A stretch of 53,575 nt of DNA, taken from positions 1 through 53,575 of the forward strand of contig QZLE01000016.1 in NCBI GenBank assembly GCA_004796365.1, read 5' to 3'. The notes beneath the pieces were generated by a model that was given only the letters and a program-made list of their open reading frames with translations, made no database searches and had not been told where the DNA came from. Below, one piece after another: positions 29,043-38,623 of this stretch (the first letter of the stretch is position 1; each line of letters begins with the position of its first letter). The DNA comes from Gammaproteobacteria bacterium. GTDB taxonomy: Bacteria; Pseudomonadota; Gammaproteobacteria; QZLD01. The translations under genes and the position numbers were made by a program.

Positions 29043-29639
29043 TTATTGAGGAATGTTGATATTGCACCCAGAGGGGAGTATCTGTTTGAGTTTAGATGCT
29101 ATCGATTGTATAAGCATGAGATATCCAAGTTCGCTCAGATGTAGTCCGTCACCGATATGAAAATCGCGGTCTAGATATCCTGCCGAGTTTTTCATGCGGC
29201 TATTAGAGTCGCAGTAATGTAGGTGTTGATGGTTTTGGCAAAGCTCTTCTATTCTTTTGTTGGTTTCATCAATTTGATGGTTGTAAGGTAGTGATTCATA
29301 GTCTTCGTCTATTGGAAGAATGGAGTTTATAACGGTAGTTGTGTTTTTGGGAATAATATCTAGCAAGATTTTGTAGTAGTCGACTATCTTGTCTTTGCCG
29401 TAGAACCAAAAGTCATTGATGCCAGTGTGGATAACAATTGCGTAGGCCTTGTTAAGGATTGATATGGTATCTAGCCTGTCAATTACACCTTTGGTGGTAT
29501 CACCGGCTATGCCGTAGTTTTCGCCGTCTGGAGTTATCTGACGTATAGGCATTTCCTGAACTATGCTATCGCCGATGAACACTATTCTGTTTTTGCTGCT
29601 CATTACCAGTTTCCATCCTAATCCGTTGCTAATAAACAT
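29043..29639 (-). CDS. SGNH/GDSL-type hydrolase
   Basis: IVFIGDSIVQEMP (block I), IVIHTGINDFW (block III) and IGDGLHLSELGY (block V D-x-x-H). Confidence 0.85.
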   Translation of the reverse strand: MFISNGLGWKLVMSSKNRIVFIGDSIVQEMPIRQITPDGENYGIAGDTTKGVIDRLDTISILNKAYAIVIHTGINDFWFYGKDKIVDYYKILLDIIPKNTTTVINSILPIDEDYESLPYNHQIDETNKRIEELCQNHQHLHYCDSNSRMKNSAGYLDRDFHIGDGLHLSELGYLMLIQSIASKLKQILPSGCNINIPQ

Positions 29640-29660
29640 AGCAGAAAGAGATGGGGCTGT

Positions 29661-31862
29661 CTAAATAGTCTCCTGTGGATCCATGTCTATGTGCCAACGC
29701 ACCTTTTTTCCGAGCTTATTGTTACTAATAGCACTTAACAGTTTTTCCAATGTTTCTTGTAAAACATTGCGTTGAGTTGATTGCAGAAAAAGATTAACAC
29801 GATAATGGCGGTTACGGCGATGCAGTGAACTGGCAATTGGACCTAATATTTCCAGTTGAATTTCGGTATTAATTTCTTCATTGGTCTGTAGTTGTTCCTT
29901 GACGAAATCAAGAAACTGCTTTGGAGCTGCCTTCTCCAAGGCCTCGGCGCGAATAACCGCCATGCTGGTAAAAGGAGGTAGCAGAGTTTTCCGGCGTTGT
30001 TGCAGCTCCAGTCTGGCAAACTCTTGATAACCATTGAACAGAATGCGGTACAGGGTTGGGTTGTCCGGGTGATGTGTCTGCAGTATTACCTCTCCAGCTT
30101 TTTCACCGCGGCCGGATCTTCCTGCGACCTGAGTAACTAACTGCGCCATCTTTTCAATTGAACGAAAATCGGTACTGAAAAGCCCACTGTCGATATCCAC
30201 AATTCCTGTCAAAGTGATATTTGGCAAGTGATGCCCTTTGGCAAGCATCTGCGTGCCTAATAAAATCTGGATCTGTCCGCATTCGGCATCCTGCATCAGT
30301 TTATTAAAGCTGCCCTTGCGGGTGGTGGTGTCACGGTCGATTCTTGCAATTGATGTATCAGGGAATATCGCCTTTAGCGCTTCTTCGATGCGCTCTGTGC
30401 CTTTGCCCAGAGGGGTGATATCTTTTTCTTTGCAGTCCGGGCAATGTTGTGGAGTTCTGACGGCATAGCCGCAATGCTGGCAACGCAAAGTATTTTCGTT
30501 TTGGTACAGGGTTAGGCGCACATCGCAGTTGTTGCATTTCGCGGTCCAGCCACAGCTATGGCACATGACAACTGGTGCATAGCCCCGTCGATTCAGAAAG
30601 ATTATCGTCTGTCCACCAGATTCAATATGCTGTTTGATCTTTAAGATAAATCGGTGCGACATACCGCCTTGAAGTTTCTGATTGCGAATATCAATAATGG
30701 AAATATTTGGCTGCTTTGCCTTGCCGGCTCGCTGTGTTAATTGCAGCAGATTATAGCGTCCTTGAGATGCGTTATTTAACGATTCCAGTGAAGGGGTGGC
30801 GGAGCAAAGAACGATTGGAATATTGCGCATATGAGCGCGGGTAACTGCCATGTCACGAGCTGAATATCTGATGCCTTCCTGTTGCTTGAATGATAGGTCG
30901 TGTTCCTCATCAATAATAACTAATCCCAGATCAGCAAATGGGGTAAATAGCGCAGAGCGCGTGCCGATGACAATTTTGGCAGCGCCATCTTGTGCGGCAA
31001 GCCATGAATTCAGTTTTTCAGTTTCGCTCATCTCCGAATGGATGGTAACAATCTTTTCATGAAAACGATCGGTGAAGCGTTTTACCAGTTGCGGGGTAAG
31101 TCCGATCTCTGGAACTAGAATCAATGCTTGTTTCCCTTTTTGCAATATTTGGCGAATTACCTGAATAAAAACTTCGGTCTTGCCGCTGCCGGTTATGCCA
31201 AATATCAGGTGCGCTTTGTAGCTGTTCAGGTTGGAGCAGATTGAGTCATAGGCTTGTTGTTGCTCTGAATTTAGTTGAAGATCATGAATAGTATCAGTTT
31301 TGTATGTTTCAGGCTGCTTGCAGATTTGTATTGGTTGTTTTTTAATAGCTCCGCGCTTGGCAAGTTGGCGGATGATAGCAGCATCTTTTTTGGGGGCAGG
31401 TAGTTGTGATGTTAAAAGTCCTGACGAAGATCGTGCAATAATCTCATAGATCTCCTGCTGCCGTTTGGCTCTGCCAAAATATGGTGTTTCGTCTGTAGCC
31501 ACCCATACCATTTCACTCTTTTTAGCAGCCTCTTTACCCTTGCGCAGTGCAGTTGGAAAACAAAGTGATAAGATTTCACCTTGATAAGATTGGTAATACT
31601 TGATTGCCCATTGTGCCAGGCGCAAAGTTTCATCTTTAATTAGAGATCTATTATCCAAAATCTCGGTTATTGGTTTGAGCTTGCTGATATCAAAATCTGA
31701 ATAGTCTTTGATCGCAATAACTACACCTACCAGGTTGCGATTGCCAAAAACAACTTTAACTCTTGAGCCAATTTCTGCGCTAGCACCATCTTCAGGAGCT
31801 AAGTACTCAAAACTGCGGTAGAGAGGGGTTGGAACGGCTATTTCGTAAATGGCTTGTGTCAT
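29661..31862 (-). CDS. priA: Primosomal protein N' (replication restart helicase PriA)
   Basis: FGITGSGKTEVFIQVI, VIIDEEHDLSFKQQEGIRYSARDMA, Zn-binding Cys pairs (CHSCGWTAKCNNC, CQHCGYAVRTPQHCPDC). Confidence 0.96.
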   Translation of the reverse strand: MTQAIYEIAVPTPLYRSFEYLAPEDGASAEIGSRVKVVFGNRNLVGVVIAIKDYSDFDISKLKPITEILDNRSLIKDETLRLAQWAIKYYQSYQGEILSLCFPTALRKGKEAAKKSEMVWVATDETPYFGRAKRQQEIYEIIARSSSGLLTSQLPAPKKDAAIIRQLAKRGAIKKQPIQICKQPETYKTDTIHDLQLNSEQQQAYDSICSNLNSYKAHLIFGITGSGKTEVFIQVIRQILQKGKQALILVPEIGLTPQLVKRFTDRFHEKIVTIHSEMSETEKLNSWLAAQDGAAKIVIGTRSALFTPFADLGLVIIDEEHDLSFKQQEGIRYSARDMAVTRAHMRNIPIVLCSATPSLESLNNASQGRYNLLQLTQRAGKAKQPNISIIDIRNQKLQGGMSHRFILKIKQHIESGGQTIIFLNRRGYAPVVMCHSCGWTAKCNNCDVRLTLYQNENTLRCQHCGYAVRTPQHCPDCKEKDITPLGKGTERIEEALKAIFPDTSIARIDRDTTTRKGSFNKLMQDAECGQIQILLGTQMLAKGHHLPNITLTGIVDIDSGLFSTDFRSIEKMAQLVTQVAGRSGRGEKAGEVILQTHHPDNPTLYRILFNGYQEFARLELQQRRKTLLPPFTSMAVIRAEALEKAAPKQFLDFVKEQLQTNEEINTEIQLEILGPIASSLHRRNRHYRVNLFLQSTQRNVLQETLEKLLSAISNNKLGKKVRWHIDMDPQETI

Positions 31863-32015
31863 TAGATCGATTTCAAATATCTCTGTTTTCTATTGAGGTA
31901 GTTTAGCAGTTGCAATATATCATGGAAATATTCTAAAAATAGGTGCCTATTTTTAATGTTGTACTAAACTTAATTTAGGTAGATCTAATGTTTTAAAGGT
32001 ATTACGGAGAGAAGT

Positions 32016-33710
32016 ATGAAATGGATGGGAGATAGGGTCGAACTTTATAACAATCCCTTTATCAAGTTTATGGATCCCCTTGGTGTAGGCAAAGCAATTG
32101 CACAGACACAAGCAGGGTGGATGAATCACCCGGTAGGCAACGCAGAAAAGGCTCGCGCGTGGCTGCAGGGGGTGTCTGAATTACAAGTATATTTTCTGCG
32201 CAGAGCTTTGGGGCTGGAAATAGCTAAAGAGACCAAAGATTCGCGTTTTTCCAGTGATCAATGGTCGACAAACCTGTTTTTCGACATGCTTAAAGAATCA
32301 TTTTTATTTGCCAGTGAATTTATGTTTGATATGGCAATGGATGCCCCGGATACCCCACCTCATATTAAAAGAAAAGCAGCGTTCTGGATAGAGCAGATAT
32401 TTAATTCACTATCTCCAAGTAACTTTTTACTAACTAATCCTGATGCCTTACAAACAATGATTAATACCAGGGGCCAGAGCCTAGTCGATGGAATGAAGCT
32501 GCTAATGCAGGATATGAAAGACAACGATATCAGCATGGTAGATAAGGATGCATTCAAGGTAGGTAAAAATCTGGCAACTACTCCGGGAAAGGTGGTATTT
32601 AGAACAGATCTGTTTGAGTTGATTCAATACAAGCCGCAGACCAAAGAAGTGCGTGAGATTCCAATATTATTTGTACCGCCATGGATCAATAAATTCTATG
32701 TTCTTGATCTAACAGAAAAGAAAAGTATGATTAGCTACCTTGTCAAACAAGGGTTCTCGGTATTTCTGATTAGCTGGAGAAATGTTCCCAAAGAGATGCG
32801 TGATACTCACTTTGGCGATTATCTTGGCAGAGGTATAGATCGGGCGCAGAATGTAGTTCGTGCAATATCAGGTGCCGATAGTGTGCATGCGGTGGGTTAC
32901 TGTATTGGTGGAACCGCGCTTTCTTCATATATGGCGTGGATGAATGCAGATCCGGATAAGGATGCTCCAAAGCCAGTATCATCTTGGACTTTATTTGCAT
33001 CACTGGTCGATTTTAGTAAACCGGGAGAGATCGAGAGTTTTGTGGATCAGGATAGTTATGATATGGTCTGTGACATTATGGAAAAAGAGGGATATCTGGA
33101 TGGTTCCAAGATGAATGCAGCGTTTAGAATGCTGCGTTCTAAGGATCTGGTTTGGAGCTTCTTCGTTGATAGCTATTTATGCGGAGAAAAGCCAAAGGCA
33201 TTCGACCTCCTATTTTGGAACTCAGACCCGACGCGTCTTCCAGAAGAGATGCATCGCTTTTATCTGCGAGAGTTTTATGTGAATAATAACCTGGTACGCA
33301 AGAATAAGCTGACATTGTCTGGCAGGAAAATTGACCTAAGTATAATCGAACAGCCGCTTTATGATGTTGCTACAGTGCAGGACCATATCACACCGTGGAA
33401 AGAATGCTTTAAGTGTGACTATATTAGTGGTCCTGTGCGTCAGGTGCTTGGAAGCTCCGGACATATTCTGGGAGTGGTTTCTCCACCGGTAGATCCGCCA
33501 AAGAGAAAATACTGGGCCGGCAATGTGGGTGACTGTCGTGACCCTGACCTATGGCTTGATCAGCAGGAGGAGCAAAAAGGCTCTTGGTGGCCGGACTGGA
33601 TAGAGTGGCTTGATGGGAATTGTGGAAAAAAAGTTCCTGCTCTTAAGGTAGGAAGTGCCAAGTATAAACCGCTATGCGATGCTCCAGGGGAGTATGTGGT
33701 TGAGCCATAA
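32016..33710 (+). CDS. phaC: Class I poly(R)-hydroxyalkanoic acid synthase
   Basis: PPWINKFYVLDLTEKKSMISYLVKQGFSVFLISWRNV; lipase-box-like GYCIGGTAL; HITPWKECF. Confidence 0.93.
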   Translation: MKWMGDRVELYNNPFIKFMDPLGVGKAIAQTQAGWMNHPVGNAEKARAWLQGVSELQVYFLRRALGLEIAKETKDSRFSSDQWSTNLFFDMLKESFLFASEFMFDMAMDAPDTPPHIKRKAAFWIEQIFNSLSPSNFLLTNPDALQTMINTRGQSLVDGMKLLMQDMKDNDISMVDKDAFKVGKNLATTPGKVVFRTDLFELIQYKPQTKEVREIPILFVPPWINKFYVLDLTEKKSMISYLVKQGFSVFLISWRNVPKEMRDTHFGDYLGRGIDRAQNVVRAISGADSVHAVGYCIGGTALSSYMAWMNADPDKDAPKPVSSWTLFASLVDFSKPGEIESFVDQDSYDMVCDIMEKEGYLDGSKMNAAFRMLRSKDLVWSFFVDSYLCGEKPKAFDLLFWNSDPTRLPEEMHRFYLREFYVNNNLVRKNKLTLSGRKIDLSIIEQPLYDVATVQDHITPWKECFKCDYISGPVRQVLGSSGHILGVVSPPVDPPKRKYWAGNVGDCRDPDLWLDQQEEQKGSWWPDWIEWLDGNCGKKVPALKVGSAKYKPLCDAPGEYVVEP

Positions 33711-33739
33711 TATCTTTCAATGAGAAATAGGAAGCAGTT

Positions 33740-34138
33740 ATGCGGTCAGGGATGATTTTATTAATGATGGCATTCGTTATGGGATGCAACCAGGAGAAGG
33801 TGGAGGTGGACGATAGACCAAAGCCCCCTAAAAGTGAACAGCAGCGAAGGTTTGCTGAAGGTGAAATAATCGTGCGTTTTGAAGATGGTATTACCGAGGC
33901 GCAAGTGTTGCATAAATTAAAGATACACGGAGCATCTATCAAGCGCAGGCTTGGGGGATCACAGCAATATTTGATTAAACTTCCATTCGGGCATACGGTA
34001 GGATCTGCCTTGCCGCTATATAACGGTCTTATCGGGGTAAAGTGGGCGGAACCGAATTATATTATGCGCGTGCCGGAACAACCGGAGAATCCGGGAGCAG
34101 TCAAGGTCAGGCCAATTAAGATCAGAAAGGTCAAGTAA
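33740..34138 (+). CDS. Putative lipoprotein consisting essentially of a subtilase prodomain-like (I9/fervidolysin-N-like) domain
   Basis: Lipobox-like FVMGC; FAEGEIIVRFEDGITEAQVLHKLKIHGASIKRRLGGSQQYLIKLP...VKWAEPNYIMRVPEQP parallels the prodomain of the next gene (YVPGEILVKFKDG...VEYAEPNYYMYPL). Confidence 0.72.
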   Translation: MRSGMILLMMAFVMGCNQEKVEVDDRPKPPKSEQQRRFAEGEIIVRFEDGITEAQVLHKLKIHGASIKRRLGGSQQYLIKLPFGHTVGSALPLYNGLIGVKWAEPNYIMRVPEQPENPGAVKVRPIKIRKVK

Positions 34139-34160
34139 CATATTTAAATGGTGGAGATTT

Positions 34161-36278
34161 ATGAGTTGTAATATCAAAAACAATGGGAAACGTCAGGTGA
34201 TAAAAACAACAGGATTTATTATGTTGATGCTGTTAGTTTTGAATGAAGCAAACGCTGCACAGGGAAAGCTTGTACAGCGTCAAAGGTATGTGCCGGGAGA
34301 GATTCTGGTTAAATTCAAAGACGGAGTTGCTGACAGGCAAAAAAGCCAGGTGCGTCGTGAGAGAGTTGGTCAGCAGCAACAAAGCAGGTTCAGGGCGCAG
34401 CTGCTGAAAAAGCTCGATGCTTCTGGGATTGAGAGATGGAAGCTAGATGGAAGTCAAAGCGTTGAACAGTTGCAAAAAGAGCTAAGTAACGCCTCGGAAG
34501 TAGAATACGCCGAGCCCAATTATTATATGTACCCACTAGCAACTATCCCAAATGATCTTTACTACACCAGGCAATGGGGGTTAAACAATACCGGACAGAC
34601 ATTAAATAACGTGGCTGGAAATGCCGGCAGCGATATCGAAATGGAAGAAGCTTGGGATATCCAGACCGGTTTAAATACTGTTAATGTTGCAATTGTCGAT
34701 GATGGTGTGCAAACAGCTCATCCGGATTTGGCTGGCAATATAGGCTCTGGAAGAGACATTATTAGCTCGGATAATAACGCAAATCCCCATAACCCAACGG
34801 TTTCGACTCATGGTACCAATGTTGCCGGTGTGATTGGGGCAGTTGGAAACAACAATACTGGCATTGCAGGCGTTGCCTGGGATGTTAATTTAATGCCGGT
34901 TTTGTTTGCCGATGACAGTGGTGGCAACGTAGCAGATGCCGTTGATGCCTTTAGCTGGGCACGAAACAATGGAGCCCATATTATTAACTATAGCTATGGA
35001 GCAATGGATTTTAGTCAGTCATTGGCAGATTCTGTGGACAGCTTAGAAACCAATGGGATTCTTCTGGTTGTTCCTGCTGGCAATGGCGATGTCAATAACG
35101 AATATGTCCCGCTTTACCCAAGTAATTTTAGTAATGATAATATAATTTCTGTCGCTGCCAGTAACCAGGGGGATAATCTGGCTTCCTGGTCACAATACGG
35201 TTTTGCCACAGTTGATGTTATGGCACCAGGGGAAAATATCTGCACAACCTCAACTGCGTCTGAATATACCTGTACCGATAGTGATATTGTTGATGGCAAT
35301 GAGAATAATGATTATACGGATGGAACCTCATTTGCTGCACCTTATGTAGCAGGCCTAGCTGCGCTGATAAAATCACAGTATCCTGCCGCAGATTTCCAGG
35401 AGATAAAAGGCAGAATCATGGCTGGGGTTGATGCAAAAACCACGGCTAGGGACAGGGTTGCTGCCGGGGGTAGGATAAATGCCGAGAATTCCCTTATAGT
35501 TGCAGAATCCGAAGTGCTGGTAATTAGCTCGGTAACTGTTGATGCTTCAGGTAATGAGGTGATCGACCCTGAAGAAACAGCTGATTTGGTGATTTCAATT
35601 GAAAATGCCTGGGCAGACTCAACAAATGTATCCGCAGTCCTGAGCACAACAGACGGTGAAATATCAATTGCAGATAATAGCAAAACCTATGGGAATATAG
35701 CGGAAGGGGCTGCCGCATCTGCAACTTTCAGTATCACCCTGGGTGATGTTAGCGGTTACAGAAAGATCCCTTTTCAGCTTGACGTAACTGCAGACGGTTA
35801 TGCAGTTACCCGTTACTTTGATCTGGTAACTGGTCAGCTGGAAAATAATGTGCTAACTAACGGTACAATACAAACTGATGCCTATGATGATGTGCACTAT
35901 TATCACTTTACAGTACCTTCTAATGCGACAAGTCTTAGTGTTACCACTACTAGTGACGAAAATATCGATCTTTTCCTGATGAAGGGGGGGAAGCCACCGG
36001 TTGCATATTGGGGGGATAATTATGATTCTGATGAAAATGCAACGATTTTAGAGTCGAAAGAGGCATCTGGGGATGAAACGATCACTGTTACAGATCCTGA
36101 AGCCGGTGAGTATTTTGTTGCAGTTTATAACTATGGAGGGGTCATCAATGCCGCATATTCCATCGAAAGACAGGTAGCTACTAGCGGCTCTGGTGTTATT
36201 GGAGGTGGCGGTGGAAGTTTTCCTATTTCATTGCTGCTGGTCCTTGGTGGAATTGTACTGGTGTATCGTCGTAACTAA
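34161..36278 (+). CDS. S8 subtilisin-like serine protease with PPC domain and GlyGly-CTERM-like tail
   Basis: Asp VAIVDDGVQTAHPDL, His THGTNVAGVIGA, Ser DGTSFAAPYVAGLAALI. The C-terminus GGGGGSFPISLLLVLGGIVLVYRRN is Gly-rich, then TM, then basic. Confidence 0.9.
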   Translation: MSCNIKNNGKRQVIKTTGFIMLMLLVLNEANAAQGKLVQRQRYVPGEILVKFKDGVADRQKSQVRRERVGQQQQSRFRAQLLKKLDASGIERWKLDGSQSVEQLQKELSNASEVEYAEPNYYMYPLATIPNDLYYTRQWGLNNTGQTLNNVAGNAGSDIEMEEAWDIQTGLNTVNVAIVDDGVQTAHPDLAGNIGSGRDIISSDNNANPHNPTVSTHGTNVAGVIGAVGNNNTGIAGVAWDVNLMPVLFADDSGGNVADAVDAFSWARNNGAHIINYSYGAMDFSQSLADSVDSLETNGILLVVPAGNGDVNNEYVPLYPSNFSNDNIISVAASNQGDNLASWSQYGFATVDVMAPGENICTTSTASEYTCTDSDIVDGNENNDYTDGTSFAAPYVAGLAALIKSQYPAADFQEIKGRIMAGVDAKTTARDRVAAGGRINAENSLIVAESEVLVISSVTVDASGNEVIDPEETADLVISIENAWADSTNVSAVLSTTDGEISIADNSKTYGNIAEGAAASATFSITLGDVSGYRKIPFQLDVTADGYAVTRYFDLVTGQLENNVLTNGTIQTDAYDDVHYYHFTVPSNATSLSVTTTSDENIDLFLMKGGKPPVAYWGDNYDSDENATILESKEASGDETITVTDPEAGEYFVAVYNYGGVINAAYSIERQVATSGSGVIGGGGGSFPISLLLVLGGIVLVYRRN

Positions 36279-36299
36279 TTACCACATATTTTCATCCTA

Positions 36300-36332
36300 G
36301 CCTTCCCCCCCCCTTAAAAAGGGGGAGGCAGA
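36300..36332. repeat. C-run/G-run inverted repeat downstream of the subtilase
   Basis: GCCTTCCCCCCCCCTTAAAAAGGGGGAGGC can fold into a hairpin; similar core (CTCCCCCTTGTAAAGGGGGAG) recurs near 50615. Confidence 0.55.
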
Positions 36333-36424
36333 ATACTTAGCTTAGATTCAAAACGTCAAAAAAATTTGACTCAAAACCCTCCCGCGTGTAAATTTCCCAC
36401 CTCTTAAGGCATCACATGATGCTG

Positions 36425-36595
36425 TAAAAATTGGTTAGTAGGTGCCTGTTTGCTTATTCTTTGGGACAGGTTAAATGGGAAACTGGTAAGAACTACTAAA
36501 TTAGTTTTAGTCCAGTGCTGCCCCCGCAACGGTAGGTGTGTTTGGTGATTTTCCAATTAATTGCTGATACATAAGCCCGGAACCAGCCTTCTATA
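36425..36595 (+). promoter_or_regulatory. Cobalamin (AdoCbl) riboswitch
   Basis: GGTGCC...TGGGA...B12-box-like AGTGCTGCCCCCGCAACGGTAGG...AAGCCCGGAACCAGCC, immediately upstream of a TonB-dependent receptor. Confidence 0.93.
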
Positions 36596-36637
36596 TTATT
36601 AACTCATAATTGCGCGGGTGGGCGCTAGGAGAGCAAA

Positions 36638-38419
36638 ATGAAAAATCATTTTCTTATCCCTGTGTTATCTATTCTTTCCATTTCAACTATTTCAAATGCG
36701 GCGGAAACTAAGCTGGATGATGTTGTAGTAACTGCTACTAGAACAGCGATTTCAGCTGATGAATCGATAGTGCCGGTAGTGGTGATAACCGCAGATGATA
36801 TTAAAAAAAGTCCGGCTAATGATATTCCAACCCTTCTTTCTGGAACTGCTGGAATAAACGTTGGTCGCTCTGGTGGTTTAGGTGGCCAGACCAGCATTTT
36901 TGTGCGTGGTACAGAAAGTAATCACCTTCTAGTTTTGATTGATGGAGTAAGGGCGGGTTCTCTTTCTATAGGGGCTACAGCGATAGAACATATTCCATTA
37001 GAACTGGTAGAGCGCATTGAACTGATTAAAGGCAATAGGTCCAGTTTATATGGTTCAGATGCAATTGGCGGAGTTTTGCAGATATTCACTAAAAAGGGGG
37101 CTGATGACGGCTCAGGTTTTCATCCATCAGTTTTAATTAGTACTGGTTCAAATGAAACGCATAAGATGAGCTTTGCCGTATCCGGTGGTATGGATGGGTT
37201 TTCTATGAGTATGACAGGGGCTTTTCTACATTCAGGTGGGTATGATGTTACTTTGGATAGTAATCCGAATAATAACCCGGATGACGATAGTTATAGCAAC
37301 GACTCAGTTTCATTAAATATAGGCAAACTTTGGGATAACGGAATAAAGTTGGATCTGCTGTATATGGACTCAGATGCAAATGTTGAATTTGATGGGTGGT
37401 ATTATGAGTCTGATGTGGATAATAGTTTAAGCTCTTTGAAATTATTTGCACCGCTTGGTGATAAAGTAGATCTAACTTTTCAGGTTGCCGAATCAAAGGA
37501 TGAACTGGTTAGTTATGATAGCTTTGGATCCAGCGAAAATAAATCCCGTCGCAGGCAGCAAACCCTGCAGGTGGACTACTCTCCTACAGATGAATTGCAG
37601 TTAAGCTTGGGCCTGGAAAGGCAGCAGGATAAGCTAAATTCAACAAATTATGCAGATCAAAAAATTAAGAACAAATCTAGCTATATCCAAGGTATCTACG
37701 AAGTTGGAATTGTTGGAGTATTGGCTGGTTTCCGCAATGACGATTATGGTGTATACGGGGATGAAAACACCTGGAATATTGGTGCCAGCTTTGATATTAC
37801 TGAATCAATTAAGCTAACGGCTAACAGTGGTACTGGCTTTAAAGTACCAACGTTTAATGATCTGTTTTGGCCAGGCGGTGGCAATCCTGAACTATTGCCT
37901 GAGAAGTCTAAAAACTATGAAATAGGCGTAGGTTACGATGTCCAGCTTATTCAAATTCAGCTAAATATTTATAAAACCGAGGTTGAAGATTTGATTGCAG
38001 GGTGGCCTTCTACAAATATTAACAAGGCTAAAATTTCCGGTGAAGAGCTGATAGTTAAGCTTCCTGGGAATAAGATTGCTGACTTTGTCATTGAGCTATC
38101 TCATGTTGATGCCACAGATGATGCAACCGGAGATCAATTGCTTAAAAGACCGGTAAGAAGCGGAAAAATTTCTGCTGCCAAGACAATTGGGGCTTTTGAT
38201 ATAGCATTAACTGCTTTTGGTTATAGCAGCTCATTGGATTGGGGCGGTACAGAAGCTGCTGGATATGGAGTGTTCGGTGGTGTAATTAACTATGAATTAA
38301 ATAAGCATGTTGATTTCACATTAAGAGCAGAAAACTTATTCGATAAGAAATATTCCTCAGTATATGGCTACTCCTCTCCTGGCCGTAGCTTTATGCTGGA
38401 AATGACAGCTGGGTTCTAG
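36638..38419 (+). CDS. btuB: TonB-dependent vitamin B12 receptor BtuB-like
   Basis: TonB box-like DDVVVTATRT; plug IELIKGNRSSLYGSDAIGGVLQIFTKK; C-terminal barrel ending FMLEMTAGF; preceded by a cobalamin riboswitch. Confidence 0.92.
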   Translation: MKNHFLIPVLSILSISTISNAAETKLDDVVVTATRTAISADESIVPVVVITADDIKKSPANDIPTLLSGTAGINVGRSGGLGGQTSIFVRGTESNHLLVLIDGVRAGSLSIGATAIEHIPLELVERIELIKGNRSSLYGSDAIGGVLQIFTKKGADDGSGFHPSVLISTGSNETHKMSFAVSGGMDGFSMSMTGAFLHSGGYDVTLDSNPNNNPDDDSYSNDSVSLNIGKLWDNGIKLDLLYMDSDANVEFDGWYYESDVDNSLSSLKLFAPLGDKVDLTFQVAESKDELVSYDSFGSSENKSRRRQQTLQVDYSPTDELQLSLGLERQQDKLNSTNYADQKIKNKSSYIQGIYEVGIVGVLAGFRNDDYGVYGDENTWNIGASFDITESIKLTANSGTGFKVPTFNDLFWPGGGNPELLPEKSKNYEIGVGYDVQLIQIQLNIYKTEVEDLIAGWPSTNINKAKISGEELIVKLPGNKIADFVIELSHVDATDDATGDQLLKRPVRSGKISAAKTIGAFDIALTAFGYSSSLDWGGTEAAGYGVFGGVINYELNKHVDFTLRAENLFDKKYSSVYGYSSPGRSFMLEMTAGF

Positions 38420-38473
38420 TAATTTTTCCATACGCGTGGAAAATTTGCTCTTGTAATAAATATACTAACTGAA

Positions 38474-38498
38474 AGGCGGGCTTTGCCCGTCTTTTTTT
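38474..38498 (+). terminator. Rho-independent terminator after btuB
   Basis: AGGCGGGC-TTT-GCCCGTCT followed by TTTTTT. Confidence 0.88.
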
Positions 38499-38549
38499 AT
38501 TATAGTTCCTGAATTCTACTAGGAAATGCAATACAAAATCCCCCGCGAT

Positions 38550-38589
38550 AACCGTTCATGTTTTGATATCAAATGTGGACGGTTTTTTT
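38550..38589 (+). terminator. Second rho-independent terminator-like hairpin
   Basis: AACCGTTCATGTTT-TTGATATC-AAATGTGGACGGTT, about a 14-bp stem with G-U pairs, followed by a T-run. Confidence 0.65.
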
Positions 38590-38623
38590 CAAAGTCGTCG
38601 AGGGGGAGTGATTTGGTTTCATC

